Assembly (NCBI GenBank): GCA_025351355.1
Contig: JANXWC010000147.1
Location: 1-32,119 of the forward strand
DNA: 32,119 bases
DNA from: Hyphomicrobiaceae bacterium
Lineage (GTDB): Bacteria; Pseudomonadota; Alphaproteobacteria; Rhizobiales; Hyphomicrobiaceae
Direction: 5' to 3'
Each line of letters opens with the position of its first letter. Within the stretch, counting starts at the first letter, position 1. The notes under the pieces were generated by a model. The model did no database searches, was not told where the DNA came from, and saw nothing but the letters and a program-made list of their open reading frames with translations. Positions 23,809 to 31,178 of the stretch are shown piece after piece. The translations under genes were made by a program, and so were the position numbers.

Positions 23809-24678
23809 ATGCTGCAGCAATTGTATTCGAGTGCCGTTTTCAGCGCATTGCTTACGATCAGCCTCGGCCTGGGGGCCACAACGGCAGAAGCCAATCGTAG
23901 TTTGTTGAAATCCGCCAAGAGCTGGACCTACCAACTTCACGGCAACGTCGCGCCGATCGCCGGTGGCGCGGCCGATGTGGCCGTCATCGATTGGGACCAC
24001 GTGCACGACCGCGGGATGCTGGCACGCTTGAAGCAGAAGCCCGGTGGCGGCCGCCGACTGGTGATCGGTTATCTCTCCATCGGCGAGGCCGAAACCTACC
24101 GCGGCTACTGGAAATTGTGCTGCGCCGGCAAATCGCCCAGCTGGCTAACGGGCAAGACGCAGGGCTGGTCTGGCAACTACGTCGTGCGCTATTGGGACCC
24201 CGCCTGGAAAGCCATCGTCCGCCAACAGTTGTCGGCGATGCTGGAGGCGGGGCTTGACGGCGTCTATCTCGACCGTGCCGACAGCTGGGAGAGCATGCGC
24301 AAGGAGAATTCCAACGCCCGCGGCGCCATGATCGCGCTGGTCAAGGAACTGTCGGCGCAGGCGCGCCGCCGCAACCCGAACTTCGCCGTCATGGTGCAGA
24401 ACGCCGAGGAATTGCTGACCGATGCGAGTTACGTCGCAGCCATTGACGCAGTCGCCAAGGAAAGCCTGTTCTACGGCGTGGCCGGCGCCGGAAGACGCAA
24501 CAGTGCAGGCGATATCAGCGCTTCATTGCGCGACCTTAAACGCGCCCAATCGAACGGCAAATCTATCTTCGTGATCGAATATCTGAGTGGCGAAGGCGTC
24601 GAGCGCGCCCGTTCCGACATCCGCGCTCAAGGCTTTGTTCCCTTCTTCGCCTCCCGCCATCTCAGCGGCGGATCGTAA
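23809..24678 (+). CDS. Secreted GH114/TM1410-like putative glycoside hydrolase
   Basis: 289 residues. A signal peptide (about residues 1-28, ending TAEA) is followed by a TIM-barrel-like domain with VIDWDHV (D61), VIGYLSIGEAETYRGYW (85-101), VRYWDPAWKAIV, GVYLDRADSW (D155), MVQNAEELL (195-203) and AKESLFYG (E218). This is the pattern of the TM1410/GH114 family, which includes endo-alpha-1,4-polygalactosaminidases acting on galactosamine-rich exopolysaccharides. The protein should be periplasmic or secreted. CCGGAG precedes ATG 23809. The 72-nt gap to the oxidoreductase allows co-transcription. Two adjacent cysteines (CC, 104-105) are unusual in an exported protein. Confidence 0.78.
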   Translation: MLQQLYSSAVFSALLTISLGLGATTAEANRSLLKSAKSWTYQLHGNVAPIAGGAADVAVIDWDHVHDRGMLARLKQKPGGGRRLVIGYLSIGEAETYRGYWKLCCAGKSPSWLTGKTQGWSGNYVVRYWDPAWKAIVRQQLSAMLEAGLDGVYLDRADSWESMRKENSNARGAMIALVKELSAQARRRNPNFAVMVQNAEELLTDASYVAAIDAVAKESLFYGVAGAGRRNSAGDISASLRDLKRAQSNGKSIFVIEYLSGEGVERARSDIRAQGFVPFFASRHLSGGS

Positions 24679-24750
24679 CGCCGCAACGTTTGGCCGAGAT
24701 CCCCATTCCGGCTATGAAGACGTTCCCATTCTCGTCGGAGCCCCGTGCCA

Positions 24751-25731
24751 ATGCCACATCTGCCCGTTCGTTTCGCCACCATCGGTTTCGGTATCATGGG
24801 CGAGCGCATGCTGCGCGCGGCGGTGGCGCATGATCCGGCCAAGCTGATTGTCGCTGGCGCCTGGGATCCGTCGCCCGACGCCATGCAACGGTTGGCGCGC
24901 GAACTGCCTGATGTGCCCGCGTTTGCTACCCTTGAAGCGCTGTTGGCCGCCAGCGATGCCGTCCATATCGCGTCGCCGCCGACCTATCATCTCCAACAGT
25001 TGGAACAGGCCGTTGACGCTGGCGTCGCCGTGCTGTGCGAAAAGCCTCTTGCGGTTGACGTGACGGCGGCACGGGCGACGGTGGCGCGGGTGTCGGCAAA
25101 AGGTGGTCGCGTGGCAGTCAACTTTCCCTTCACGTCGTCATTCGGTGTCGATCAGCTCAATGACTGGCGCAAATCAGGTGCGATCGGTGTGCCGCAGAGG
25201 CTCGAAATCGAGGCAGCCTTCGCGGCCTGGCCGCGGCCGTGGCAGATGGCGGCGGCAAGTTGGTTGTCGAAGCGCGGCGACGGCGGCTTCACCCGCGAGG
25301 TGCTGTCGCACTTTCTGTTCCTGACGCTGAGGCAATTCGGCCCGCTGACGCTGCACAGCGCATCGGCAACTTATCCAGCAGGCGACGGCGCGGAAACGGC
25401 GATCTGCGCCACGCTGAGTGCAGCAGGATTGCCGGTAAAGGTTACGGGCACGGTGGGCGGCACCACCAAGCCCGATCATAATCTGTGGACGCTTCATGGG
25501 AGCGCCGGACAGGTCCGGTTGCGCGATTGGGCGGTAACCGAAAAGTTGCAGCCCGACGGCACCTGGGCCGCGCCCGCCGAAGCGCGCAGCAATGAGGAGA
25601 TGCGCCCGCTGGTGCTGCAACGGCAGCTCAACAAGGTCATCGCCATGACATCAGGCGCACCGCACACACTTGCCACGCTGCAGGAGGCGCTCGCGGTGCA
25701 GGAACTCGTCGAAGCCATGCTGCAGGCATAA
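24751..25731 (+). CDS. Gfo/Idh/MocA family oxidoreductase
   Basis: 326 residues. FATIGFGIMGERM (8-20) is the Rossmann glycine loop, VHIASPPTYH follows the fourth strand, and CEKPLA (96-101) is the family's diagnostic E-K-P motif. The C-terminal alpha/beta sheet domain runs from about 120, with HFLFLTLRQFG and VTGTVGGT. Members oxidise or reduce sugars, inositols and similar polyols with bound NAD(P). The start may be ATG 24751 or GTG 24745, CGGAG being 10 or 4 nt upstream; the ATG is preferred. Location after a putative exopolysaccharide glycosidase hints at amino-sugar or polyol metabolism, which is inference only. A GNAT gene follows 18 nt later. Confidence 0.88.
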   Translation: MPHLPVRFATIGFGIMGERMLRAAVAHDPAKLIVAGAWDPSPDAMQRLARELPDVPAFATLEALLAASDAVHIASPPTYHLQQLEQAVDAGVAVLCEKPLAVDVTAARATVARVSAKGGRVAVNFPFTSSFGVDQLNDWRKSGAIGVPQRLEIEAAFAAWPRPWQMAAASWLSKRGDGGFTREVLSHFLFLTLRQFGPLTLHSASATYPAGDGAETAICATLSAAGLPVKVTGTVGGTTKPDHNLWTLHGSAGQVRLRDWAVTEKLQPDGTWAAPAEARSNEEMRPLVLQRQLNKVIAMTSGAPHTLATLQEALAVQELVEAMLQA

Positions 25732-25749
25732 TGCCCGGGAGTTGATCCG

Positions 25750-26196
25750 ATGCCCCTGGCGAGACTGGCGGAGCACAGCGATCTCGATGGCCTGCTTGCG
25801 CTGTTTCGCGCCGGCGATGTGAGTGCCACGGTTGAACCGCTAGAGCGTGCGCGAGCCATATGGGCGACGTTGCTGGATCGTGCGGGTGTGTCGGTGTTCG
25901 TCTCCGAGCAGGATGGCAAAATCGTCGCCACGGCCTTGCCGGTAACCGTGCCCAACCTGCTGCGCGGTGGCCGGCAGCACGGCTTCCTCGAAAACGTCGT
26001 CACCCATCCCGATTGTCGAGGAAAGGGTCACGGGCGCGCCGTGGTCTCAGCGGCACTCTCAGAGGCCTGGGTTGCTGATTGCCATCACGTGTTGATGCAG
26101 AGTGGCCGCAAGGACCCGCGCGTGCACCGCTTCTACGAACGCTGCGGCTTCGAACCCGGCCTACGCACGGCCTACGTCGCCCGCCGCCGTGAGTAG
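25750..26196 (+). CDS. GNAT family N-acetyltransferase
   Basis: 148 residues. FLENVVTHPDCRGKGHGRAV (the acetyl-CoA motif, with R-G-K-G-H-G) and RVHRFYERCGFEPG (motif B) are clear. The N-terminal MPLARLAEHSDLDGLLALF is the normal first strand and helix. GGGAG stands ahead of ATG 25750, and the gene is 18 nt after the Gfo/Idh/MocA gene, so the two are probably in one operon. The acceptor amine is unknown. It is not closely similar to the tandem GNAT pair at 10172-11166. Past its stop lies the palindromic repeat at 26264-26367. Confidence 0.87.
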   Translation: MPLARLAEHSDLDGLLALFRAGDVSATVEPLERARAIWATLLDRAGVSVFVSEQDGKIVATALPVTVPNLLRGGRQHGFLENVVTHPDCRGKGHGRAVVSAALSEAWVADCHHVLMQSGRKDPRVHRFYERCGFEPGLRTAYVARRRE

Positions 26197-26263
26197 TGGA
26201 CAGGTAGGGGGACAGCCACCAAATCGCAGCGCCTGCAGTGATGGTCCCACCACGCGACAACCA

Positions 26264-26367
26264 CCATTGTCATCCTAGGGCTTGTCCCTAGGACCCTGGG
26301 TGCCACAGTTTCAAGCCAGAGATTGTTGGACGCTGGGTCCTACCCACAAGGGGTAGGATGACAATGG
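26264..26367. repeat. 104-bp palindromic element, intact copy
   Basis: Perfect 14-bp ends CCATTGTCATCCTA (26264-26277) and TAGGATGACAATGG (26354-26367) enclose a second pair, TAGGACCC (26289-26296) with GGGTCCTA (26335-26342). The right two thirds recur at 29174-29250 and the left end at 28615-28643. It has no coding capacity and looks like a palindromic MITE/REP-type unit. Outside it, GGGGACAGCCA (26208-26218) and TGGCTGTCCCC (26431-26441) face each other. Confidence 0.85.
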
Positions 26368-26451
26368 AGGAGTCGTGAACGGGAGACCTAAATTGCTAAG
26401 GCGATGAGCGCCACCGACGCCACGAGTAGATGGCTGTCCCCACTGAGTGCA

Positions 26452-26739
26452 TCACAGCTTGCACAACGTCGCAGAGCCCGTGCAGGTCACGCCGGCGCCG
26501 CCCGGTGCGCACTTGTACGAGCGCGGTCCGAATGAGTAACCGGGTGTGCCGTTGTTGGCGATATACGTGAAATAGATCGGCCAGTCGGTTGCCTGCAGCA
26601 GCGCGGCATCGACCTGGAACTTGGCGAGGCTCTCCGTTGCCGAAGTGCCTTCGGCCGCTTTCTTGAAGCAAGACTTGGCTTCCGCCGGGCTGGCCAGCGC
26701 AGCAGCAATCGCAATCACAGACATCATGCGTATCAACAT
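26452..26739 (-). CDS. Small secreted protein with four cysteines, unknown family
   Basis: 95 residues. A signal peptide (MLIRMMSVIAIAAALASPA, cut after AEA at residue 21) leaves a mature protein of about 74 residues with C24, C77, C86 and C93, enough for two disulfides. The middle segment LAKFQVDAALLQATDW and the end GPRSYKCAPG, VTCTG, TLCKL look like a compact domain. I do not recognise a named family. ATG 26739 has GGGGAAG just upstream and begins the signal peptide; the frame is open to 26775. It should be periplasmic or exported. It lies between a palindromic element and the divergent WYL regulator. Confidence 0.65.
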   Translation of the reverse strand: MLIRMMSVIAIAAALASPAEAKSCFKKAAEGTSATESLAKFQVDAALLQATDWPIYFTYIANNGTPGYSFGPRSYKCAPGGAGVTCTGSATLCKL

Positions 26740-26946
26740 CGGTCTTCCCCTAATTGCAGTGTTATGAGCGAACATTAACTATGGCACGCCTTACATCGAA
26801 TCTCGCGGTGGGTGACACGGAATTCGCGCGCGGTGCGGCGCCCGTGCATCACACGTTGGGTGGGTTCGGCGCACGGACGGCGCAATGCTGCCAAGAAATG
26901 GCAGCTACTCATGTTAGGGTTTGCCAAACCTGATGAGGGTCATCCC

Positions 26947-27636
26947 ATGTCCCGCGCCCAACGTCTGCTCGACCTCATTCAATTGCTGCGCCAGCACCGT
27001 CGTCCGGTGAGCGGTGCAACGCTGGCGGAAACGTTGCATGTTTCGCTCCGCACGCTCTATCGCGACGTCGAAACCTTGAAGGCGCAAGGGGCCCACATCG
27101 ACGGCGAACCCGGCATTGGTTACGTGCTGCGTCCCGGCTTCATGCTGCCGCCGCTGATGTTTTCGGAAAGTGAGATCGAAGCGCTTGTGCTTGGCTCCCG
27201 CTGGGTCGCGCAACGCGCCGATACGCCGCTTGGAGATGCATCCCGCAACGCGCTGGCCAAGATCGCGGCCGTGCTGCCGCAGGATCTGAAAGACAGCCTC
27301 GACGCATCCAACCTGCTGATCGGGCCGGGCGAGTCTATCGCGGCCGGCGATAGTGAATTGCCGGCCATCCGCGCCGCCATTCGCAATGAGCGCAAAGTCC
27401 GCATTGCCTATGCCGACGGCAAGGGCGCGACGACGAAGCGCACCATATGGCCATTTGCACTCGCCTTCTTCGATCGCGTGCGGGTGGTCGTCGCCTGGTG
27501 CGAGTTGCGCGAGGGATATCGCCATTTCCGTACCGATCGCATCGGTTCTTTGAAGGTGCAGGAGACGCGCTATCCACGCCGCCGGCAGGCCATGCTCAAG
27601 CAGTGGCGCGCGCAGGAGCGCATCGGCGAGCAATAA
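26947..27636 (+). CDS. YafY-type HTH/WYL transcriptional regulator
   Basis: 229 residues. The N-terminal winged helix (about 3-60) has GATLAETLHVSLRTLYRDVE and GYVLRPGF; the WYL domain is at about 136-205, with VRIAYADGKG and TIWPFALAFFDRVRVVVAW in place. WYL domains sense nucleic acids, nucleotides or other small ligands. ATG 26947 has GAGGG upstream and begins the standard family start; the open frame to 26812 is upstream sequence. YafY regulators commonly sit beside VOC/glyoxalase-like genes, as here (86-nt gap), and probably control them. Confidence 0.88.
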   Translation: MSRAQRLLDLIQLLRQHRRPVSGATLAETLHVSLRTLYRDVETLKAQGAHIDGEPGIGYVLRPGFMLPPLMFSESEIEALVLGSRWVAQRADTPLGDASRNALAKIAAVLPQDLKDSLDASNLLIGPGESIAAGDSELPAIRAAIRNERKVRIAYADGKGATTKRTIWPFALAFFDRVRVVVAWCELREGYRHFRTDRIGSLKVQETRYPRRRQAMLKQWRAQERIGEQ

Positions 27637-27722
27637 CACTACTGACACTATTTGGCAGCAATTGGATCTAGGGTGGCCTTGGTCGCGCACTGCAGCGCGG
27701 CCCGACCTACGGAGATCCCCGC

Positions 27723-28094
27723 ATGACCGAATTCAGCTTTGTTCTGCTCTATGTCGACAATCCCCCAGCCAGCGCAGAATTTTACAGCAAGCTGCTGAAC
27801 GTCCCGCCGATCGACACCGCGCCCACCTTCGCCATGCTGCACTTGCGCGAGGGCGTCATGCTCGGCCTCTGGAAGCGCGACGGCGTTGAGCCGAAAGCCA
27901 CCGCAGCACCGGGCGCCAGCGAAGTCGCCTTCACCGTCGTCGACGCTGCAGCGGTGGATGCAGCCTTCGCCGATTGGAGCAAACGTGGCCTCAAAATCGC
28001 CCAACCGCCGACCGTGATGGACTTCGGCCGCACGTTCGTCGCCCTCGATCCCGACGGCCATCGCCTGCGCGTGTTTGCACCGAGGGCCGCATGA
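27723..28094 (+). CDS. VOC family (glyoxalase/bleomycin-resistance fold) protein
   Basis: 123 residues with the paired beta-alpha-beta-beta-beta modules of the vicinal oxygen chelate fold: [20 protein letters not shown] at the start and [20 protein letters not shown] at the end. Metal-ligand positions are only partly filled, so it may be a binding protein rather than an enzyme. GGAG precedes ATG 27723. Its TGA overlaps the ATG of the EVE gene (ATGA), indicating translational coupling. The WYL regulator upstream is the likely controller. Confidence 0.85.
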   Translation: MTEFSFVLLYVDNPPASAEFYSKLLNVPPIDTAPTFAMLHLREGVMLGLWKRDGVEPKATAAPGASEVAFTVVDAAAVDAAFADWSKRGLKIAQPPTVMDFGRTFVALDPDGHRLRVFAPRAA

Positions 28095-28543
28095 GCCAAG
28101 CAAAATATTGGATCGCCGTCGCCTCGGCCGAACATGTGCGCATCGGCCGGAGGTTGGGCTTCATGCAGGTCTGCCACGGCAAGGCAGCACCGTTACGCCG
28201 TATCACGCCGGGCGACGGCGTCGCCTATTATTCGCCGACCGAAGTCTTCCGCGGCGGCGGCGCGCTGCAGTCCTTCACCGCGGTCGGCGTGGTGAAACCG
28301 GGCGTGCCCTATCAGGCTGATATGGGCGGCGGTTTCTGTCCGTTCCGGCGCGACGTGGACTGGCTGGATGCCGTCGAGACGCCGATCAGGCCGCTGCTCG
28401 ATCGCTTGTCGTTTTCGGCCAACAACAAGAACTGGGGCTATCAGCTGCGCTTCGGCCTGTTTGAAATCAAGCCGTCAGATATGCAGCTGATTGCGCAAGC
28501 GATGCGGGCGACGCTACGCGTTGCAATGGATGCCAGCGCGTGA
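28091..28543 (+). CDS. EVE domain protein (YTH/PUA-like modified-base reader fold)
   Basis: 150 residues. [15 protein letters not shown] at the start, [26 protein letters not shown] in two consecutive parts, [11 protein letters not shown] and [19 protein letters not shown] match the EVE family. EVE domains belong to the PUA-like superfamily with YTH and are thought to bind modified bases in DNA or RNA through an aromatic cage; the W and Y residues here fit. Stand-alone EVE proteins are common housekeeping-like genes, while fusions occur in defence nucleases. The start overlaps the VOC stop by 4 nt; an in-frame extension to 27974 only crosses the VOC gene. No nuclease or modification gene is adjacent. 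Confidence 0.85.
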   Translation: MSQAKYWIAVASAEHVRIGRRLGFMQVCHGKAAPLRRITPGDGVAYYSPTEVFRGGGALQSFTAVGVVKPGVPYQADMGGGFCPFRRDVDWLDAVETPIRPLLDRLSFSANNKNWGYQLRFGLFEIKPSDMQLIAQAMRATLRVAMDASA

Positions 28544-28614
28544 GGAGCCGCTGGAGACTCGCGCATGGGGACAGCCACCCAGGGCAATTCAAATATCGAT
28601 CCATTTGCTCCTCA

Positions 28615-28643
28615 ATTGTCATCCTAGGGCTATGTCCCTATGG
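28615..28643 (+). repeat. Left-end fragment of the 104-bp palindromic element
   Basis: ATTGTCATCCTAGGGCT is followed by one extra A and TGTCCCTATGGGA, matching the left end of the element at 26266 onward before it diverges. Confidence 0.7.
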
Positions 28644-28710
28644 GATTCACACATCTTCGCTGTCATTCCCCCGCCCGCCGTCTTCCCGGCCGCAGCGCCA
28701 CTTGGCGCTT

Positions 28711-28743
28711 ATACCAGCGGTCATTATTCTTGACCGATGGTAT
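28711..28743. repeat. ATACC-GGTAT palindrome, copy 1
   Basis: ATACCAGCGGTCA (28711-28723) faces TGACCGATGGTAT (28731-28743), 12 of 13 pairs. It is closely related to the palindrome at 28790-28822. Confidence 0.75.
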
Positions 28744-28789
28744 GCGCGCGCGGGGTTGGTGGGGCGGCCGCGCGCAAACAAAGAATCTG

Positions 28790-28822
28790 ATACCGACGGT
28801 CATTCTTTTTGACCGTCGGTAT
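28790..28822. repeat. ATACC-GGTAT palindrome, copy 2
   Basis: ATACCGACGGTCA (28790-28802) faces TGACCGTCGGTAT (28810-28822), a perfect 13-bp stem with a 7-nt T-rich loop. Confidence 0.8.
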
Positions 28823-28832
28823 TAGAGCCGGC

Positions 28833-28895
28833 ATCTTTACCTGTCAGATTGACTGAACTCGGTTGATTGATTTGCCCTTCTCGACGGGTAAAGAT
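28833..28895. repeat. ATCTTTACC inverted repeat
   Basis: ATCTTTACC (28833-28841) and GGTAAAGAT (28887-28895) are perfect 9-bp arms around 45 nt. Confidence 0.55.
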
Positions 28896-28940
28896 CCCGG
28901 ATATTTGACCCACGCGAAGGGCGTCGGTCAAATTCCGGGA
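28895..28940. repeat. TCCCGG...CCGGGA inverted repeat
   Basis: TCCCGGA and TTTGACC (within 28895-28910) pair with GGTCAAA and TCCGGGA (within 28926-28940): 14 pairs around a small internal loop, with a 15-nt terminal loop. Confidence 0.65.
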
Positions 28941-28997
28941 AAGCGGCGCGAGAGAGAACTCAAAAAACAGCTGCCGAATCTCTTGTGTGCATGCGGT

Positions 28998-29250
28998 AGG
29001 GCTTGTCCCTAGTACCCACAATCACAAGTCCCTGGTACGCATGGCGATCGAGGATGGCCGGCGGCTGCGTCGCACGGCTTGTCCGATGCGCCACATCGAC
29101 CGGCGCCGCGCTCCTGGCGGATCGGCTCGCGGGAACGCGATCAGGCGTGCCAGGGACTTGTGATTGTGGGTACTAGGACCCAGGGTGCCACAATTTCAAG
29201 CCACAGATTGTTGCACGCTGGGTCCTACCCACAAGGGGTAGGATGACAAT
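28998..29250. repeat. Second copy of the 104-bp palindromic element, interrupted
   Basis: TAGGGCTTGTCCCTAG (28997-29012) and, after the insertion, CTAGGACCC onward to GGATGACAAT (29173-29250) together restore the order seen at 26276-26364, differing at only a few bases on the right. The first 12 bases of the element are missing or diverged. The 160-bp insert at 29013-29172 accounts for the break. Confidence 0.85.
29013..29172. mobile_element. 160-bp MITE-like miniature element with 28-bp terminal inverted repeats
   Basis: The left end (29013-29040, TACCCACAATCACAAGTCCC...) and right end (29145-29172, ...GGGACTTGTGATTGTGGGTA) are inverted repeats matching at 27 of 28 positions. CTAG flanks both sides (29009-29012, 29173-29176). 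Removing the element and one CTAG recreates the sequence found in the intact host repeat at 26264-26367. If TA within CTAG is the duplicated target, the ends extend by one base on each side (GTACCC...GGGTAC), a pattern known for IS630-type transposases. No transposase is encoded. Confidence 0.85.
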
Positions 29251-29327
29251 TGTGCTTGTGGTGTCGGCTGAGCATGAATTGCTTTGCCCCGGGGCGGCTG
29301 TCCCGAGCTACGTTAGGGAGAGTCTTG

Positions 29328-29663
29328 CTAGGGTTGCCAGTGAAAGCCCAGGTACAAAAATACAATGTCGAGCGCGCAGAAGGCGGAAAATGCCGCTGTC
29401 GCAATAAGCAACCATTTTCGGTGATTTAGGCCTTCATCTGAAAGGTCACGAGAAAAGAGCGAACCGAGGTTCTCGATTGACAAGCGTGCTTCAAAATTAA
29501 CTCGACCACCAAACGAAGTTGGTTGCCCGTATTGCTCGACTTTCTTGCGCCTCCACGCCTTATAGAATTTCCGAAAGTGATAGAAGCTTGCGACCCATGC
29601 GAACACGCCGCAACACCAGAAAATGATGGCGGCGACTTGAAATAACGGCACGAGATATGCCAT
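29328..29663 (-). CDS. Small two-helix membrane protein of unknown function
   Basis: 111 residues. Two hydrophobic helices (about 6-27 and 84-107) flank a basic middle part with FRKFYKAWRRKKVEQYGQ and FEARLSIENLGSLFS. No family recognised. It begins 18 nt after the lysA stop on the same strand, so it may be the end of the lysA transcript. Its base composition is visibly more AT-rich than its neighbours, with many A/T third positions, and the palindrome cluster lies directly beyond its stop; both suggest a late arrival. The start ATG 29663 has only a weak GGGGCG upstream. Confidence 0.6.
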   Translation of the reverse strand: MAYLVPLFQVAAIIFWCCGVFAWVASFYHFRKFYKAWRRKKVEQYGQPTSFGGRVNFEARLSIENLGSLFSRDLSDEGLNHRKWLLIATAAFSAFCALDIVFLYLGFHWQP

Positions 29664-29681
29664 CGCCCCGCACTCAAATTC

Positions 29682-30962
29682 TCACCCCTTCAACCACCCC
29701 GGCAGCCGATCGAGCGCAATCAATTCCTCGAACGTTGTGCGCGGACGTACCACGGCGAATTCGGCGCCGTTGACCAGCACTTCGGGCACCAGCAGACGGG
29801 TATTGTAGGTGGACGACATCGTCGCGCCGTAGGCACCGGCGGTCATGAAAGCGACGAGGTCGCCTATGTCGGTCGGCGGCAGCTTGCGCGCAGTCGCGAA
29901 GGTATCGCCGGATTCGCACACGGGGCCGGCGATGTCGTAGGTCTGGCGCACAGCGTCAGCTGCCGCCTGCCGCACCGGCCAGATCTCGTGATAGGCCTCG
30001 TACATGGCGGGACGGATGAGATCGTTCATGGCAGCGTCAACGATCAGAAATGTGGTATGCGCGCGCGGATTGGTCTGCAACACCTGCGTAACGAGTATGC
30101 CGGCATTCCCCGCGATCAGCCGCCCCGGCTCGAAGCCATGCTCTACGTCGAGTGACCCGAGCGTGCGTTCGATCATGGCCGCATAGGCTTCGATGAGATC
30201 CGGGCCGAGGTCGAATGTCTCGGGAATCTCGTAGGGAATACCCAAGCCGCCACCGAGGTCGAGCCGCTCCACCGCCAGCCCTTCGCCGCGCAGCCGGAGC
30301 GTCAGGTCGCGCATGCGCTTGAAGGCCGCTTCGAGATCGTCGAGGTCCATGATCAGGCTGCCGATATGTGTGGCGAGGCCGAGCATTTTCACACCCGGCA
30401 TGTTGGCGGCGCGCGCATAAATCCGCGCCGCTTCATCGAAGCTGACGCCGAACTTGTTGGCCGACGAGCCCGTGGTGATCTTGGCGTGCCCGCCCGCTCC
30501 CACATCGGGGTTGACGCGGACGACGGCGCTCTGCCGCTTGCCGCGCGCGCTGGCGACCTTCGACAGCAGTTCGAGTTCGCTCTCCGTCTCGATGTTGATC
30601 TGGTAGATGCCGGCGTCCACCGCGAAGGCCAATTCCTGCGCGCTCTTGCCGACGCCCGAGAACACGATCCGATCGGCGGGAATACCGGCGGCCAGCGCGC
30701 GGCGGATTTCGCCTTCCGACACCGTGTCCGCGCCCGCGCCGAGGGCGGCCAATGTCGCCAGCACGGCCTGGTTGGAATTCGCCTTCATGGCGTAGAATAC
30801 GCGATGCTTGGGCGCGCCGATGGCCTTGGCGAACACCTGGTAGTGCCGCTTGAGCGTCGCCGTCGAATAGATATAGACGGGCGTGCTGACCGCCTCCGCG
30901 ATGCGGGCGACGGCCACGTCCTCGGCGTGCAGCTGGCCGTTGCGATAGGTGAAATGGTGCAT
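29682..30962 (-). CDS. lysA: Diaminopimelate decarboxylase
   Basis: 426 residues, full length. VFYAMKANSN holds the PLP lysine K60; THIGS (H199), LDLGGGLGIPY (GGGLG 237-241), EPGR (278-281) for phosphate binding, and GPVCESGDTF (C349, E350) across the dimer are all in place, with AYGATMSSTYN near the end. The enzyme removes CO2 from meso-diaminopimelate to give L-lysine, the last step of lysine synthesis, in the cytoplasm. ATG 30962 gives the family start MHHFTYRNG, though no clear Shine-Dalgarno is seen. In many relatives a small lipoprotein and argH lie beside lysA; here a membrane-protein gene of unusual composition is downstream and REP-type repeats are upstream. Confidence 0.97.
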   Translation of the reverse strand: MHHFTYRNGQLHAEDVAVARIAEAVSTPVYIYSTATLKRHYQVFAKAIGAPKHRVFYAMKANSNQAVLATLAALGAGADTVSEGEIRRALAAGIPADRIVFSGVGKSAQELAFAVDAGIYQINIETESELELLSKVASARGKRQSAVVRVNPDVGAGGHAKITTGSSANKFGVSFDEAARIYARAANMPGVKMLGLATHIGSLIMDLDDLEAAFKRMRDLTLRLRGEGLAVERLDLGGGLGIPYEIPETFDLGPDLIEAYAAMIERTLGSLDVEHGFEPGRLIAGNAGILVTQVLQTNPRAHTTFLIVDAAMNDLIRPAMYEAYHEIWPVRQAAADAVRQTYDIAGPVCESGDTFATARKLPPTDIGDLVAFMTAGAYGATMSSTYNTRLLVPEVLVNGAEFAVVRPRTTFEELIALDRLPGWLKG

Positions 30963-31062
30963 GGAAAGGGGCTCGCGGGATGTGAGCCTGACGTATATGT
31001 AAGGCGGCGATTGCGGGCAAGCGCAGCTTTCCCGTCGGTCGGGAGGTAAAGTCTTCCCCGTC

Positions 31063-31093
31063 CGTCATGGCCACGCAGGTGGCCATCCACGAC
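31063..31093 (+). repeat. CGTCATGGCC-type extragenic palindrome, copy A
   Basis: The 31-bp unit starts CGTCATGGCC and ends GGCCATCCACGAC, with an internal GGCC...GGCC stem. It matches the reverse complement of copy B at 27 of 31 positions. Confidence 0.8.
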
Positions 31094-31178
31094 AATCCTC
31101 CGCAAATGATCGTCCCGATGAGACGGTTGCTCGCCGTGCTGTTAGAAATCTCTACAGAGAGACAGAGTTTTGCAACCT

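Larger units (their letters stand above)
28544..29327. other. 784-bp gene-free stretch packed with palindromic repeats
   Basis: In order it holds GGGGACAGCCACC (28567-28579), a fragment of the 26264 element (28615-28643), two related ATACC...GGTAT palindromes (28711-28743, 28790-28822) with a GCGCGCG/CGCGCGC pair between them, an ATCTTTACC inverted repeat, a TCCCGG inverted repeat, and a partial copy of the 104-bp element interrupted by a 160-bp miniature element. Open frames crossing it run through these palindromes and have no family signatures. I call no gene here. Confidence 0.75.

Noticed and set aside
28800-29021. 73-residue minus-strand open frame in the repeat cluster
   Set aside because: It runs straight through three inverted repeats; its sequence is explained by palindromes rather than coding.
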